Origin: Paracoccus marinaquae
GTDB lineage: Bacteria; Pseudomonadota; Alphaproteobacteria; Rhodobacterales; Rhodobacteraceae
Direction: 5' to 3'
DNA: 64,000 bases
NCBI RefSeq assembly: GCF_018860165.1
Contig: NZ_JAHKNG010000004.1
Location: 1 to 64,000, forward strand
Each line of letters opens with the position of its first letter. Within the stretch, counting starts at the first letter, position 1. Below are positions 45,225-53,914 of the stretch, one piece after another. The position numbers were made by a program, and so were the translations under genes. The notes under the pieces were generated by a model, which worked only from the letters and a program-made list of their open reading frames with translations, was not told where the DNA came from and searched no databases.

Positions 45225-46349
45225 ATGAGCCGAAAACACAAGCCGACCACGGATCGGGATATCTCTCCCGACTCCCTTGACTTCCTGTTGCCGATGTTCT
45301 GGCCGCTCTCGGAGACGTTGGCGGCACTCGAGGTCAGCCGGCAATATTTCAAGGCCTTGGGCGGTGCATCGGCCGGCCGCGCGCCGGTGGCTCCGGTCTG
45401 GCATACCGAGAACCGTGTGCGGCTGGACCTGCCGACAATGTATCTGCGCGAGTTCGGAACACCGGACGGGACGCTGCCGGTTCTGATCGACGCGCCCTAT
45501 GCCGCGCATCGTGCCACGATTGCCGATTTCTGCGAGGATCACAGTCTGGTCGAGGCGCTGCTGAAGGCGGGCATCCCCGCGGTCTGGGTGACCGACTGGA
45601 AGTCGTCGGCACCCGAAATGCGGTTCTTCTCGATCGACAGCTATCTGGCCGAACTGAGTGTCGCGATCGACGATCTGGGCGGCCGTGTCCATCTGATCGG
45701 GCTTTGCCAGGGAGGCTGGCTCTCGGCCATGCTGGCCGCGCGTTTTCCCGACAAGGTTGCCTCGCTGGTGCTGGTCGGCGCCCCCATCGATACCGGTGCG
45801 GGCGGCAGCCCGGTCCAGCAGCTGGCAGAGGGGATGCCGATGTCCAGCTTCGAGCGGATCGTGGCGGCGGGGCAGGGGCGGATGCTGGGCAGCTTTCTCA
45901 TGTCGGGATGGCGCAGCATCTATCCGGGCGGTCGTTATCTGGAGCAGGCGCTGACCCTGTTCGACGGCCTCGAGGGCGAGACCCGCGACATGCACCTGCG
46001 GCGTTTCGAGGACTGGTTCGAGGATATGGTCGATCTGCCCGGAACCTATTACCTTCAGGTCATCCAGCAGCTGTTCAAGGAAAACCGCCTGGCCACGGGG
46101 CGCTTCGTCGGGCTGGGGCGCCGGCTGGATCTGAAGGATGTGACCTGCCCGACCTACCTGCTGGCCGGCGCCTCGGACGAGATCGCGGTCAGCGACCAGG
46201 TCTTTGCCGCCAGGGCGCTGCTGGGCACGCCGGCTGATCAGATCAGGACCGCGCTGATACCCGGCGGCCATCTCGACCTGTTCATGGGACGTGACAGCAT
46301 CGCCCGGATCTGGCCCGAGATCGGGGCCTGGATACGCGCGCAAGGGTGA
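45225..46349 (+). CDS. PHA-synthase-like alpha/beta hydrolase with Cys nucleophile
   Basis: A 374-residue alpha/beta-hydrolase. The nucleophile elbow reads HLIGLCQGGW, with Cys at about residue 161; PHA synthases use G-x-C-x-G where lipases use Ser. TDWKSSAPEMRFFSIDSYLAEL resembles the 'VDWGxP' region of PhaC. The likely catalytic Asp is in LLAGASDEIA (about 318) and His in PGGHLDLFMG (about 349). Its length suits a class III PhaC subunit or a standalone relative, not the 590-residue class I PhaC. No phasin, phaA/B or phaE lies nearby. It may polymerise or transfer hydroxyacyl groups. Confidence 0.75.
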   Translation: MSRKHKPTTDRDISPDSLDFLLPMFWPLSETLAALEVSRQYFKALGGASAGRAPVAPVWHTENRVRLDLPTMYLREFGTPDGTLPVLIDAPYAAHRATIADFCEDHSLVEALLKAGIPAVWVTDWKSSAPEMRFFSIDSYLAELSVAIDDLGGRVHLIGLCQGGWLSAMLAARFPDKVASLVLVGAPIDTGAGGSPVQQLAEGMPMSSFERIVAAGQGRMLGSFLMSGWRSIYPGGRYLEQALTLFDGLEGETRDMHLRRFEDWFEDMVDLPGTYYLQVIQQLFKENRLATGRFVGLGRRLDLKDVTCPTYLLAGASDEIAVSDQVFAARALLGTPADQIRTALIPGGHLDLFMGRDSIARIWPEIGAWIRAQG

Positions 46350-46420
46350 ACCCGCGGGGCGCCTCGGGTAGGGTCTGGGACGAAACCCGGAACCGATCCG
46401 CCAATGCCGCCGAAACGCGC

Positions 46421-46448
46421 TTGACACCACCTGAGCGCCGTCTATAAG
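46421..46448 (+). promoter_or_regulatory. Sigma-70-type promoter of rpsD
   Basis: TTGACA (46421-46426) and TATAAG (46443-46448) with a 16-base spacer: a near-consensus housekeeping promoter about 100 bases before the rpsD start. The 5' leader (about 46455-46546) holds small hairpins such as CCCTCGCAAGGG, which might mediate S4 autoregulation. Confidence 0.75.
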
Positions 46449-46546
46449 GCGCCACTTCATTGGTGTTGGTGGCCCTCGCAAGGGGATGCCTGTCGGGCTT
46501 CGGCCAAAGGACAACGCCCTTTTGACCTATCGAAAGGAGATCAGCC

Positions 46547-47167
46547 GTGACCAAACGCACGTCTGCCAAGTACAAGATCGACCGCCGCATGGGCGAAAAC
46601 ATCTGGGGCCGCGCCAAATCCCCGGTGAACCGCCGCGAATACGGCCCCGGCCAGCACGGCCAGCGCCGCAAGCAGAAACTGTCCGACTTCGGCACCCAAC
46701 TGCGCGCCAAGCAGAAGCTGAAGGGCTATTACGGCGATCTGACCGAAAAGCAGTTCCGCCGCATCTATGCCGAGGCCGAGCGGGTCAAGGGCGACACCGG
46801 CGAGAACCTGATCGGCCTCCTGGAGCGCCGTCTGGATGCCGTCGTCTACCGCGCCAAGTTCGTGCCGACCATCTTTGCCGCGCGCCAGTTCGTGAACCAC
46901 GGCCATATCGAGGTGAACGGCCAGCGCGTGAACATCGCCTCCTACCGCGTGAAGGAAGGCGACGTGATCTCGGTGCGCGAACGTTCGCGTCAACTGGCCA
47001 TCGTGCTGGAAGCCGTCGGCCTGCCCGAGCGTGACGTGCCCGACTATATCGACGCCGACCACCACAAGATGACCGCGACCTTCGTGCGCACCCCCTCGCT
47101 GGGCGACGTGCCCTATGCGGTGGTGATGGAACCGAACCTGGTCGTCGAATATTACGCCAAGAACTGA
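46547..47167 (+). CDS. rpsD: 30S ribosomal protein S4
   Basis: Primary rRNA-binding protein that nucleates 30S assembly; also a translational repressor in many bacteria. GTG 46547 with AAAGGAG 7 bases upstream. 206 residues, normal. Typical sequences are [19 protein letters not shown] at the N terminus and the S4 RNA-binding domain around [14 protein letters not shown] and [18 protein letters not shown]. It is monocistronic here, as usual in alphaproteobacteria. Confidence 0.97.
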   Translation: MTKRTSAKYKIDRRMGENIWGRAKSPVNRREYGPGQHGQRRKQKLSDFGTQLRAKQKLKGYYGDLTEKQFRRIYAEAERVKGDTGENLIGLLERRLDAVVYRAKFVPTIFAARQFVNHGHIEVNGQRVNIASYRVKEGDVISVRERSRQLAIVLEAVGLPERDVPDYIDADHHKMTATFVRTPSLGDVPYAVVMEPNLVVEYYAKN

Positions 47168-47198
47168 CCTCCGGCCTTGCCGAGGGACAGACAGGACA

Positions 47199-47226
47199 GG
47201 CCGCATCTCCGGATGCGGCCTTTTCC
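47199..47226 (+). terminator. Intrinsic terminator of rpsD
   Basis: A perfect 9-bp stem GGCCGCATC (47199-47207) / GATGCGGCC (47212-47220) with loop TCCG is followed by TTTTCC. Confidence 0.88.
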
Positions 47227-47252
47227 TTTGCGCGGGGGGCCGGGAAACGGTG

Positions 47253-48017
47253 CTACAGGGCGATGGCGCTGATCAGCCGCCCGTAATCGGCCTGCCCCTC
47301 ATGGGTGGCGCGGCGATAGCTGAAAAAGCGCGAGGGGTCGGAATAGGTGCAGTGCCGCGACCATTCCGACTCGACCCCGGCCGCGCGCAGCCGCGCCAGC
47401 CCGAAGCCCGGCAGGTCGAACATCGGGCGCCCGTTCGGGCCACCGGCAAAAAAGCGCTGGTAGTCGGGATCCTCGGCCAGGAAATCCTCCATGAAATCCT
47501 CGCCGACCTCATAGGCCTGCTGGCTGATCGTCGGCCCGATCACCGCCCTGATCCGGGTCGCGCCAAGCGCCTGCATCGCCTCGACGGTGGCCTCGATCAC
47601 CCCCGCCAGCGCGCCGCGCCAGCCGGCGTGACAGGCCCCGATCACCCCCGCCCGCGCATCGGCCAGCAGCACCGGCTGGCAATCCGCGGTCAGCACCGCC
47701 AGCGCCACACCCGGCAGCGCGGTGACGATGCCATCGGCCTGAACATCCCTGATCCGCGCGATCTCGCCGCGATCGCTCAGCGTCACCACATCGGCCGAAT
47801 GCACCTGCTTGACGGTGGCCAGCCCGTCATTGCCGATGCCCATCGCCTCGGCCACGCGGGCGCGGTTCACCGCCACCATGTCGCTCTGGTCGGTGGATCT
47901 CCGCCCGCAGTTCAGCCCCGCGAACAGCCCCGAGGAGGCGCCGCCCTTGCGGGTGAAGAAGCCGTGCCGCAGGTCGTCCAGCAGCGGGTGGGTCAGGATT
48001 TCAAGCGTCGTCTGCAT
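47253..48017 (-). CDS. pgeF: Peptidoglycan editing factor PgeF (laccase-domain/YfiH protein)
   Basis: A 254-residue cytoplasmic protein of the multicopper polyphenol oxidase-like (DUF152) family, now known as a peptidoglycan editing or purine nucleoside phosphorylase-type enzyme. HGFFTRKGGASSGLFAGLNCG, ADGIVTALPG, the zinc-site pattern TADCQPVLLAD and GACHAGWRGALAGV, and RFFSYRR at the C terminus are conserved. Starts 17 bases inside the end of the methyltransferase gene upstream, so translation is coupled. Typical lgt-midA-pgeF operon of Rhodobacteraceae. Confidence 0.92.
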   Translation of the reverse strand: MQTTLEILTHPLLDDLRHGFFTRKGGASSGLFAGLNCGRRSTDQSDMVAVNRARVAEAMGIGNDGLATVKQVHSADVVTLSDRGEIARIRDVQADGIVTALPGVALAVLTADCQPVLLADARAGVIGACHAGWRGALAGVIEATVEAMQALGATRIRAVIGPTISQQAYEVGEDFMEDFLAEDPDYQRFFAGGPNGRPMFDLPGFGLARLRAAGVESEWSRHCTYSDPSRFFSYRRATHEGQADYGRLISAIAL

Positions 48018-49059
48018 TCAGCCTCAGCGCATCGAATCCGGGCACCGCGGGCGCCCCTTGCGGCCAGATGGCCATCGCCTTGAACAGGTGCCCCATTTCA
48101 TCCGCACGGGTCAAGCGCCGAAAGGCCGCCATCGCGCCCCGGTCGCCGGCATCGGCAAGCCGCTGCGCCCGCGCCTCGGCCCCCAGCGAGATCAGCCAGT
48201 CGCCCTGATGGACCGGCCGCGAGGCGACGGCCCCGGCCCGGATCGCCGCCGCCGCCAGCGGCGCGAAATCGACATGCGCGGTCAGGTCGGCCTCGCCGGG
48301 ATGGGCCAGCGGATCCTCGGGCGCGTGGCGGCGCAGCGCCTGGAAGGTGTCGCCGAACCCGTTCCAGCCGCCGTAATCCACGATGATCGCCGCCCCGCCA
48401 TGCGCCGCGATCCGCGCCGCGATGACCGACATGACCGCCGCGCCGGCCGGGCAATCCTCGACGATGTCGCCGATACGGCCTGCGCGCGGCAACTGGACCG
48501 GCTGGGCAAGCCCAAGGCGCAGCCCGTCCGTGCCCAGCCCGACGACGCGCTCGGCCCAGCCCGCCTCGACGCGCTGGAACTGGCGGATCGGCAGGGCGTC
48601 GAAGAACTCGTTGGCGATCAGGAACAGCGGCTCAGGCGGCAATTCGTCGGCGCTTGCCAGATGCCGCACCTCGCCCAGCCGCTCGCGCTGCACCTCGCGC
48701 AGATGCGGCGAGGCCTCGATCAGCGCCACCTGTGCGGCCTCGGTCAGCCCCGGAACGGACCGGATCGCGCGCAGCACGTCGCCCATCAGCGTGCCGCGCC
48801 CGGGGCCCGGTTCGGCCAGCGTGACCGGCGCGGGGCGGCCCTGATCCAACCAGGCCTGCGCCAGCGCCAGTCCGCACAGTTCCCCGAAGATCTGCGAGAT
48901 CTCGGGCGCGGTGGTGAAATCGCCCGCCTCGCCAAGGGGATCGCGGGTGGCGTAATAGCCGTGCTGCGGATGCAGCAGGCAGGTTTCCATGTAATCGGCC
49001 AGGGTGATCGGTCCGGTGGCGCGGATCCGCCCGGCGATGAGCCGCGCCAGCGGCGTCAT
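48001..49059 (-). CDS. Class I SAM-dependent methyltransferase, MidA/NDUFAF7 family
   Basis: A 352-residue protein of the DUF185 family. ATG 49059 overlaps the lgt stop by 4 bases. The N-terminal [19 protein letters not shown] and the SAM-binding [21 protein letters not shown] are typical. The mitochondrial homologue NDUFAF7 methylates an arginine of complex I subunit NDUFS2; a similar role in a bacterium with complex I is plausible but not proven. Middle gene of the lgt-midA-pgeF operon. Confidence 0.9.
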   Translation of the reverse strand: MTPLARLIAGRIRATGPITLADYMETCLLHPQHGYYATRDPLGEAGDFTTAPEISQIFGELCGLALAQAWLDQGRPAPVTLAEPGPGRGTLMGDVLRAIRSVPGLTEAAQVALIEASPHLREVQRERLGEVRHLASADELPPEPLFLIANEFFDALPIRQFQRVEAGWAERVVGLGTDGLRLGLAQPVQLPRAGRIGDIVEDCPAGAAVMSVIAARIAAHGGAAIIVDYGGWNGFGDTFQALRRHAPEDPLAHPGEADLTAHVDFAPLAAAAIRAGAVASRPVHQGDWLISLGAEARAQRLADAGDRGAMAAFRRLTRADEMGHLFKAMAIWPQGAPAVPGFDALRLNADDA

Positions 49060-49943
49060 GCGGCGGCCGCGACCGGGGCGCGCCGACAGGCGCGGGCGAT
49101 GAAGACGAGGCCAAGGGCCAGCATCGGCAGCGACAGCACCTGTCCCATGGTCAGCCCGATCAGCGGCCCGCCGAGGACATGGCCCAGCGGATTGTCGGGG
49201 GTGATGAACTGCGCGTCGGCGACCCGGAACAGTTCGACGAAGATCCGCGCGAGGCCATAGCCGGCAAGGAAGATGCCGAAGGCCAGGCCGGGCCGGCGCA
49301 GCCCGCCGGCGCGGACCACGGCCCAGAGGATCAGGCCAAGCGCCAGCCCCTCCAGCCCGGCCTCGTAGAGCTGGCTGGGGTGGCGGGCGCAGAGCCCCTC
49401 GATGCCGGGGCAGGCCTGCGCCGCCGCGCCGGGGAAGATGACGCCCCAGGGAAGATCGGTCGGGCGGCCCCACAGCTCAGCATTGATGAAATTGGCGATG
49501 CGGCCGAAGAACAGCCCGATCGGCGCGACGACGGCCATCGCGTCGGCGAGCCTGAGCGGCGCGATGCCGCGCGAGCGGCAGAACAGCCAGGCGGCCAGGA
49601 TGACGCCGGCGAAGCCGCCATGGAAGCTCATCCCGCCCTGCCAGACCTTCAGGATCTCGGCCGGATTCGACAGGTAGTATCCCGGCTCGTAGAAGAAGAC
49701 GAAGCCCAGACGGCCGCCGAGGATCACCCCGAGGATCACCCAGGTCAGCAGGTCGTCGACCGCATCGGGCCGCATCGGCGCGCCATTCCCCCAGAGCGCG
49801 TCCCGGCGCATCATCCGCACCATGATCCGCCAGCCGATCATGAGCCCCGCCAGATAGGCCAGGGCATACCAGCGCAGCGACAGCGAAAGCCCGCCAAGCT
49901 GGATGGTGAAGATCTCGGGGGCGATGGCGGGGAAGGGGATCAT
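49056..49943 (-). CDS. lgt: Prolipoprotein diacylglyceryl transferase
   Basis: Adds diacylglycerol to the Cys of lipoprotein precursors at the inner membrane. A 295-residue polytopic protein with seven predicted helices. The signature [15 protein letters not shown] (about residues 147-161) and HGGFAGVI (His about 108) are intact, as is the [14 protein letters not shown] segment. First gene of an overlapping operon with midA and pgeF. Confidence 0.95.
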   Translation of the reverse strand: MIPFPAIAPEIFTIQLGGLSLSLRWYALAYLAGLMIGWRIMVRMMRRDALWGNGAPMRPDAVDDLLTWVILGVILGGRLGFVFFYEPGYYLSNPAEILKVWQGGMSFHGGFAGVILAAWLFCRSRGIAPLRLADAMAVVAPIGLFFGRIANFINAELWGRPTDLPWGVIFPGAAAQACPGIEGLCARHPSQLYEAGLEGLALGLILWAVVRAGGLRRPGLAFGIFLAGYGLARIFVELFRVADAQFITPDNPLGHVLGGPLIGLTMGQVLSLPMLALGLVFIARACRRAPVAAAA

Positions 49944-50025
49944 GGGGCCTCGGGGTCGGTGTCCTGCGGCACGCTAGCCGGCACCGGCGCGGTGTCAACC
50001 GGAGCGGCGGCGCAGGCGGCGATGG

Positions 50026-50060
50026 CCGGGGGCGCCGCCCCCGGACCCCCGAGGTATTTG
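50026..50060. repeat. GC-rich palindrome with CCCCCGAGGTATTTG tail
   Basis: CCGGGGGC (50026-50033) and GCCCCCGG (50037-50044) form a hairpin followed by ACCCCCGAGGTATTTG. I recall this block as a common intergenic element of Rhodobacteraceae genomes, often near gene ends. Only one copy is seen here. It lies between lgt and ubiK, which are divergent, so it is not a simple terminator for either. Confidence 0.5.
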
Positions 50061-50149
50061 GAAAGAGTGCGAAGCGCATGGCAGGCCAGATTGAACCCCT
50101 GGCCGGATCGTCCCATATAGGGGCCAACAAACCCAAGGGGCTGAGCCAA

Positions 50150-50398
50150 ATGACGACGCAGAACAAGTTTTTCGACGATCTCTCGAAGCTGATGACCAAT
50201 GCGATGGGGGTCGCGCAGGGCGCCAAGAGCGAGGCCGAAACGGCCATGAATGGCTGGGTGGATCGCTGGCTGGCGGATCGCGACTTTGTGACCCGCGAGG
50301 AGTTCGAGGCTGTGCGCGAGATGGCGATCAAGGCGCGGACCGAGAATGCCGAACTGAAGGCGCGGCTGGACGCGCTGGAGGTGAAGGCTCAGGGCTGA
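50150..50398 (+). CDS. ubiK: Ubiquinone biosynthesis accessory factor UbiK (BMFP family)
   Basis: An 82-residue coiled-coil protein. ATG 50150 with AAGGGG 9 bases upstream is chosen over a longer frame. NKFFDDLSKLMTNAMGVAQGA at the N terminus (amphipathic, membrane-binding) and TREEFEAVREMAIKARTEN at the C terminus (trimerising coiled coil) match UbiK/BMFP proteins. It supports the later hydroxylation steps of aerobic ubiquinone synthesis. Converges with the DUF6476 gene, overlapping it by 10 bases. Confidence 0.88.
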   Translation: MTTQNKFFDDLSKLMTNAMGVAQGAKSEAETAMNGWVDRWLADRDFVTREEFEAVREMAIKARTENAELKARLDALEVKAQG

Positions 50399-50694
50399 AG
50401 GCGATCGCGCAGCCTGCCCGAACGGTCATAGAGCAGGATCTCGCCCGCCTCGGTCACGACCACGATCCAGTCGCGGGCGAAGGTGACGGCGGCAGCGGCA
50501 GTACCCTCGGGCAGCGCGATCTCGGGCGGCAGGTCCGGCAGGGCCGGCTGGCCCAGCCGCAGCCAGAGCAGGGCGACGATCGCGATCATGCCGAAGCCCA
50601 TCACCAGCGAGAGCCCGGTCACCAGCGTCTTCAGGAAGCGCAGTTCGGGCACCGCTTTCGCCCCCCGATTCCAGTCGTTATCATCCTCGCCCAT
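50389..50694 (-). CDS. DUF6476 family membrane protein
   Basis: A 101-residue protein with one N-terminal membrane helix (TGLSLVMGFGMIAIVALLWL, about residues 26-46) and a short periplasmic domain ending in ARDWIVVVTEAGEILLYDR, a beta-propeller-blade-like strand pair. It belongs to a Rhodobacteraceae-restricted family of unknown function. ATG 50694 shares two bases with the start codon of the divergent pseudouridine synthase, and its ribosome site (AAGG, 6 bases upstream) is inside that gene. Confidence 0.8.
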   Translation of the reverse strand: MGEDDNDWNRGAKAVPELRFLKTLVTGLSLVMGFGMIAIVALLWLRLGQPALPDLPPEIALPEGTAAAAVTFARDWIVVVTEAGEILLYDRSGRLRDRLQP

Positions 50695-51718
50695 GTCGAA
50701 CCTTGTCGTCATCATCCCGGCCAATCCGCCTGAGAGGCTTGATAAGGCGCTTGCGCTGGCGGTGCCAGCGGAAGCCGCATTGTCGCGGTCGCGCCTGTCC
50801 CGGCTGATCGCCGATGGTGCGATCAGCGGGCCGAAGGGCGTCGTGCAGGACGGCAGGGCCCGGGTGGCCGAGGGCGAGGAATACCGCATTGCCCTGTCCG
50901 CCCCGGAGGAGGTCGAGACCCGGCCCGAGGCGATTCCGCTGAAGATCGTCCATGAGGATGACGACCTGATCGTGATCGACAAGCCGGCGGGCATGGTGGT
51001 GCATCCCGCCCCGGGCAGCCCCTCGGGCACGCTGGTCAACGCGCTGCTGGCCCATTGCGGCGAGTCGCTTTCGGGGATCGGGGGCGAGCGGCGTCCGGGC
51101 ATCGTGCACCGGATCGACAAGGATACCTCGGGCCTGCTGGTGGTGGCGAAATCCGACCGTGCCCATCACGGGCTGGCCGCCCAGTTCGAGGCGCATACGG
51201 CGCAGCGGCGCTATCTGGCGCTGGCCCATGGGGTGATCGATCGCGCGGATCCGCGGCTGTGCGGCACGCCCGGCATCAGTTTCGAGGAGGGCGGCGTGCT
51301 GAAGATCACCACGCGGCTGGCGCGCCACGCCACCGACCGGCAGCGTCAGGCGGTCTTCTTCGACAGGGGCCGCCATGCGGTGACGCGGGCGCGGTTGCTG
51401 GAAAGTTTCGGGGCTCCGCCCGCGGCCATGCTGGTCGAATGCTGGCTGGAGACCGGGCGCACGCATCAGATCCGCGTGCATATGGCGCATGCCGGGCTGG
51501 GGCTGATCGGGGATCCGGTCTATGGCGGCGCGCGGCGGGCCTCGGCCAGGGCCCTGGGCGCGGCGGCGCAGGCGGCGATGGCCTTTCCGCGACAGGCGCT
51601 GCATGCGGCGGAACTGGGCTTCCTGCATCCGGTCAGCGGCGAAAAGCTCATCTTCGACAGTGCGCTGCCTCAGGATATGCAGGCATTGCTTGAGGCCCTG
51701 CGCGGGCCTGCAGCTTGA
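50693..51718 (+). CDS. rluD: RluA-family pseudouridine synthase
   Basis: Converts uridines of 23S rRNA to pseudouridine. A 341-residue protein with an N-terminal S4-like domain (ERLDKALALAVP, about residues 14-25) and the RluA catalytic core. The catalytic Asp is in HRIDKDTSGLLVVAKS; IVIDKPAGMVVHPAPGS and GRTHQIRVHMAHAG are also conserved. ATG 50693 is not preceded by a good ribosome site; upstream sequence is the coding region of DUF6476. The choice of rluD over rluC is by Rhodobacteraceae context (next to rpoH). Confidence 0.85.
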   Translation: MSNLVVIIPANPPERLDKALALAVPAEAALSRSRLSRLIADGAISGPKGVVQDGRARVAEGEEYRIALSAPEEVETRPEAIPLKIVHEDDDLIVIDKPAGMVVHPAPGSPSGTLVNALLAHCGESLSGIGGERRPGIVHRIDKDTSGLLVVAKSDRAHHGLAAQFEAHTAQRRYLALAHGVIDRADPRLCGTPGISFEEGGVLKITTRLARHATDRQRQAVFFDRGRHAVTRARLLESFGAPPAAMLVECWLETGRTHQIRVHMAHAGLGLIGDPVYGGARRASARALGAAAQAAMAFPRQALHAAELGFLHPVSGEKLIFDSALPQDMQALLEALRGPAA

Positions 51719-51743
51719 CATGAACGTGATCCGCCCCCACGTT
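51714..51743 (+). promoter_or_regulatory. Probable heat-shock (RpoH-type) promoter of rpoH
   Basis: CTTGACA (51714-51720) overlaps the rluD stop codon and is followed after 14 bases by CCCCACGTTA. Sigma-32 promoters have CTTGAAA and CCCCATnT with 13-17 bases between. The match suggests that rpoH transcribes itself under heat shock. A housekeeping reading of TTGACA alone is also possible. Confidence 0.5.
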
Positions 51744-51871
51744 ACAGGACCCCGAAATCCCGACACAATGAACGGAACCCGTGCCCCCTCCCGGGCTCAA
51801 CGCCGCCCCTGCGCCGGGGGAACCCCAGCCGCGCGCCCGGCGTTGCCTGAATTCTGCGAAAGGCCAATGAC

Positions 51872-52780
51872 ATGGCGAACTATACCAATCTGCCGGCCCC
51901 CAGCCCCGAACAGGGGCTGAACCGCTATCTGCAGGAGATTCGCAAGTTTCCCCTGCTGGAGCCGGAAGAGGAATACATGCTGGCCAAGGCCTGGACCGAC
52001 CACGAGGACAGCGAGGCCGCCCACAGACTGGTGACCAGCCATCTGCGGCTGGCCGCCAAGATCGCCATGGGCTATCGCGGCTATGGATTGCCGCAGGCCG
52101 AGGTGATCAGTGAGGCGAATGTCGGCCTGATGCAGGCGGTCAAGCGTTTCGACCCGGAAAAGGGCTTCCGGCTGGCGACCTATGCGATGTGGTGGATCCG
52201 CGCCTCGATCCAGGAATATATCCTGCGGTCCTGGTCGCTGGTGAAGATGGGCACGACCAGCGCGCAGAAGAAGCTGTTCTTCAACCTGCGCAAGGCGAAA
52301 TCCAAGATCGGCGCGCTGGAAGAGGGCGACCTGCGGCCCGAGAACGTCGCCCAGATCGCCCATGACCTGAACGTGACCGAGCAGGAGGTGATCGAGATGA
52401 ACCGCCGCCTGTCGGGTGGCGACGCCTCGCTGAACGCCACCGTCGGATCGGGCGATGGCGATTCGACCGCGCAATGGCAGGACTGGCTGGAGGACGAGGA
52501 TGCCAACCAGGCCGAGGCCTATGCCGAGAGCGAGGAACTGGACACCCGTCGGCAGATGCTGATCGAGGCGATGGACGTGCTGAACGACCGCGAGAAGGAC
52601 ATCCTGATGGAGCGCCGGCTGCGCGACGATCCGATGACGCTGGAGGACCTGTCGGGCCGCTATGATGTCAGCCGCGAGCGAATCCGCCAGATCGAGGTCC
52701 GTGCCTTCGAGAAGCTGCAGGACCGGATGCGGATCCTGGCGCGTGAAAAGGGCATGCGGGTCCCCGAGGCCGAGGCGTGA
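51872..52780 (+). CDS. rpoH: RNA polymerase sigma-32 factor
   Basis: Heat-shock sigma factor of 302 residues. ATG 51872 begins MANYTNLPAPSPEQGLNRYL, the usual alphaproteobacterial RpoH start. Region 2 (SEANVGLMQAVKRFDPEKGFRLATYAMWWIRASIQEYI) and the RpoH box SAQKKLFFNLRKAK are intact; region 4 holds LEDLSGRYDVSRERIRQIEVRA. Rhodobacteraceae often carry two RpoH proteins; which one this is cannot be told. Preceded by rluD and a likely heat-shock promoter. Confidence 0.96.
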   Translation: MANYTNLPAPSPEQGLNRYLQEIRKFPLLEPEEEYMLAKAWTDHEDSEAAHRLVTSHLRLAAKIAMGYRGYGLPQAEVISEANVGLMQAVKRFDPEKGFRLATYAMWWIRASIQEYILRSWSLVKMGTTSAQKKLFFNLRKAKSKIGALEEGDLRPENVAQIAHDLNVTEQEVIEMNRRLSGGDASLNATVGSGDGDSTAQWQDWLEDEDANQAEAYAESEELDTRRQMLIEAMDVLNDREKDILMERRLRDDPMTLEDLSGRYDVSRERIRQIEVRAFEKLQDRMRILAREKGMRVPEAEA

Positions 52781-52846
52781 TCCGGCGCGATTGACCTGCC
52801 CGGCCCGCACGCTATGGTCTGCTGACAGGCAGGCAGACCAGACATC

Positions 52847-53869
52847 ATGACCGCGCTGACGGAATTTCAACGGCTTGAGGCCCAGGGCTCTTGGCGGCAG
52901 ACGCCCGAGGCGCGTCTGCGCGAGGTCGTCGTCTCGGTCGGCGAGGCGACGCTGATCCTGACCGATCCGAAATCCGAGGTGCCGCTGTCGCATTGGTCGC
53001 TGCCGGCGGTGACGCGGCTCAATCCGGGCGAGATGCCGGCGCTTTATGCGCCGGGCGCCGAGGGCGCGGACGAGACGGTCGAGATCGACGACCGGCTGAT
53101 GATCGAGGCGATCGAGCGGGTGCAGCGCGCCATCTCGGCCCACCGGGCGCATCCCGGCCGGCTGCGCGGCGGGCTGACCGTGCTGGCGGTGGTGGCGATG
53201 CTGGCCGCCCTGGCGATCTGGCTGCCCGATGCGATCATCCGCCATGCCGCGCGGATCGCGCCGCCGGCGCAGGCGCGCATGATCGGCGAGGCGGTGCTGG
53301 CCGATATCGAACGCAGCACCGGTGCGATCTGCACCCGCGCCTCGGGTCAGGCGGTGCTGGACTGGCTGACGCCGCGGCTGATCGGCGAGGAAGCGTTGGC
53401 CCGGGTCGTGCCCGGCCCGCTGAACGGCGCGCTGCGGCTGCCCGGCGACCTTTACGTGCTGGGCGCCGATCTGCTGGGGGGCTCGCCCGGCCCCGAGGCC
53501 GCCGCCGGCCATCTGCTGGCGGCCCGGCTTGCCGGCGATCCCGCGGCGGTGACAGAGGAGGCGCTGCATCACGCCGGGCTGCGCGCGGCGCTGCAACTGA
53601 TGACGCTGGGCGGACTGCCCGCCGGGGTAATGCAGGGATATGGCGAGATCCTGCTGTCCCGCGCGGTTCCGCGCCCGCCGGTGCCGCCGCTGCTGGCGGC
53701 GATGGGGCAGGCCGGGGTCGGCAGCGAGCCCTATGCGCGCAGCCTCGACCCGACCGGCCAATCGGTGCCCGACCTGATCGAGGGTGATCCGTTCCGCGCG
53801 GCCCCGCCGCCGAAACCGTTGCTGACCGACCCGCAATGGCTGGCGCTGCAGCAGATCTGTGCTGGCTGA
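52847..53869 (+). CDS. Membrane protein resembling a degenerate M48-type peptidase
   Basis: A 340-residue protein conserved in Rhodobacteraceae, as far as I recall, with no assigned function. The N-terminal part (about 1-100) is beta-rich; a membrane helix follows (GGLTVLAVVAMLAALAIWLPD, about 105-125). The distal part reads ALRLPGDLYVLGADLLGG and then GPEAAAGHLLAARLAG. In M48 peptidases the pattern is 'NAFALPGG.IYV...LL' followed by a zinc-binding HExxH; here the second part has GHLLAAR, so the zinc site is lost. The similarity is by eye and uncertain. It lies downstream of rpoH by 66 bases. Confidence 0.6.
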   Translation: MTALTEFQRLEAQGSWRQTPEARLREVVVSVGEATLILTDPKSEVPLSHWSLPAVTRLNPGEMPALYAPGAEGADETVEIDDRLMIEAIERVQRAISAHRAHPGRLRGGLTVLAVVAMLAALAIWLPDAIIRHAARIAPPAQARMIGEAVLADIERSTGAICTRASGQAVLDWLTPRLIGEEALARVVPGPLNGALRLPGDLYVLGADLLGGSPGPEAAAGHLLAARLAGDPAAVTEEALHHAGLRAALQLMTLGGLPAGVMQGYGEILLSRAVPRPPVPPLLAAMGQAGVGSEPYARSLDPTGQSVPDLIEGDPFRAAPPPKPLLTDPQWLALQQICAG

Positions 53870-53914
53870 CCACGCCCGCCGAGCGGTTCCGTCAGGGTAT
53901 CGCGGCTATCCCGT

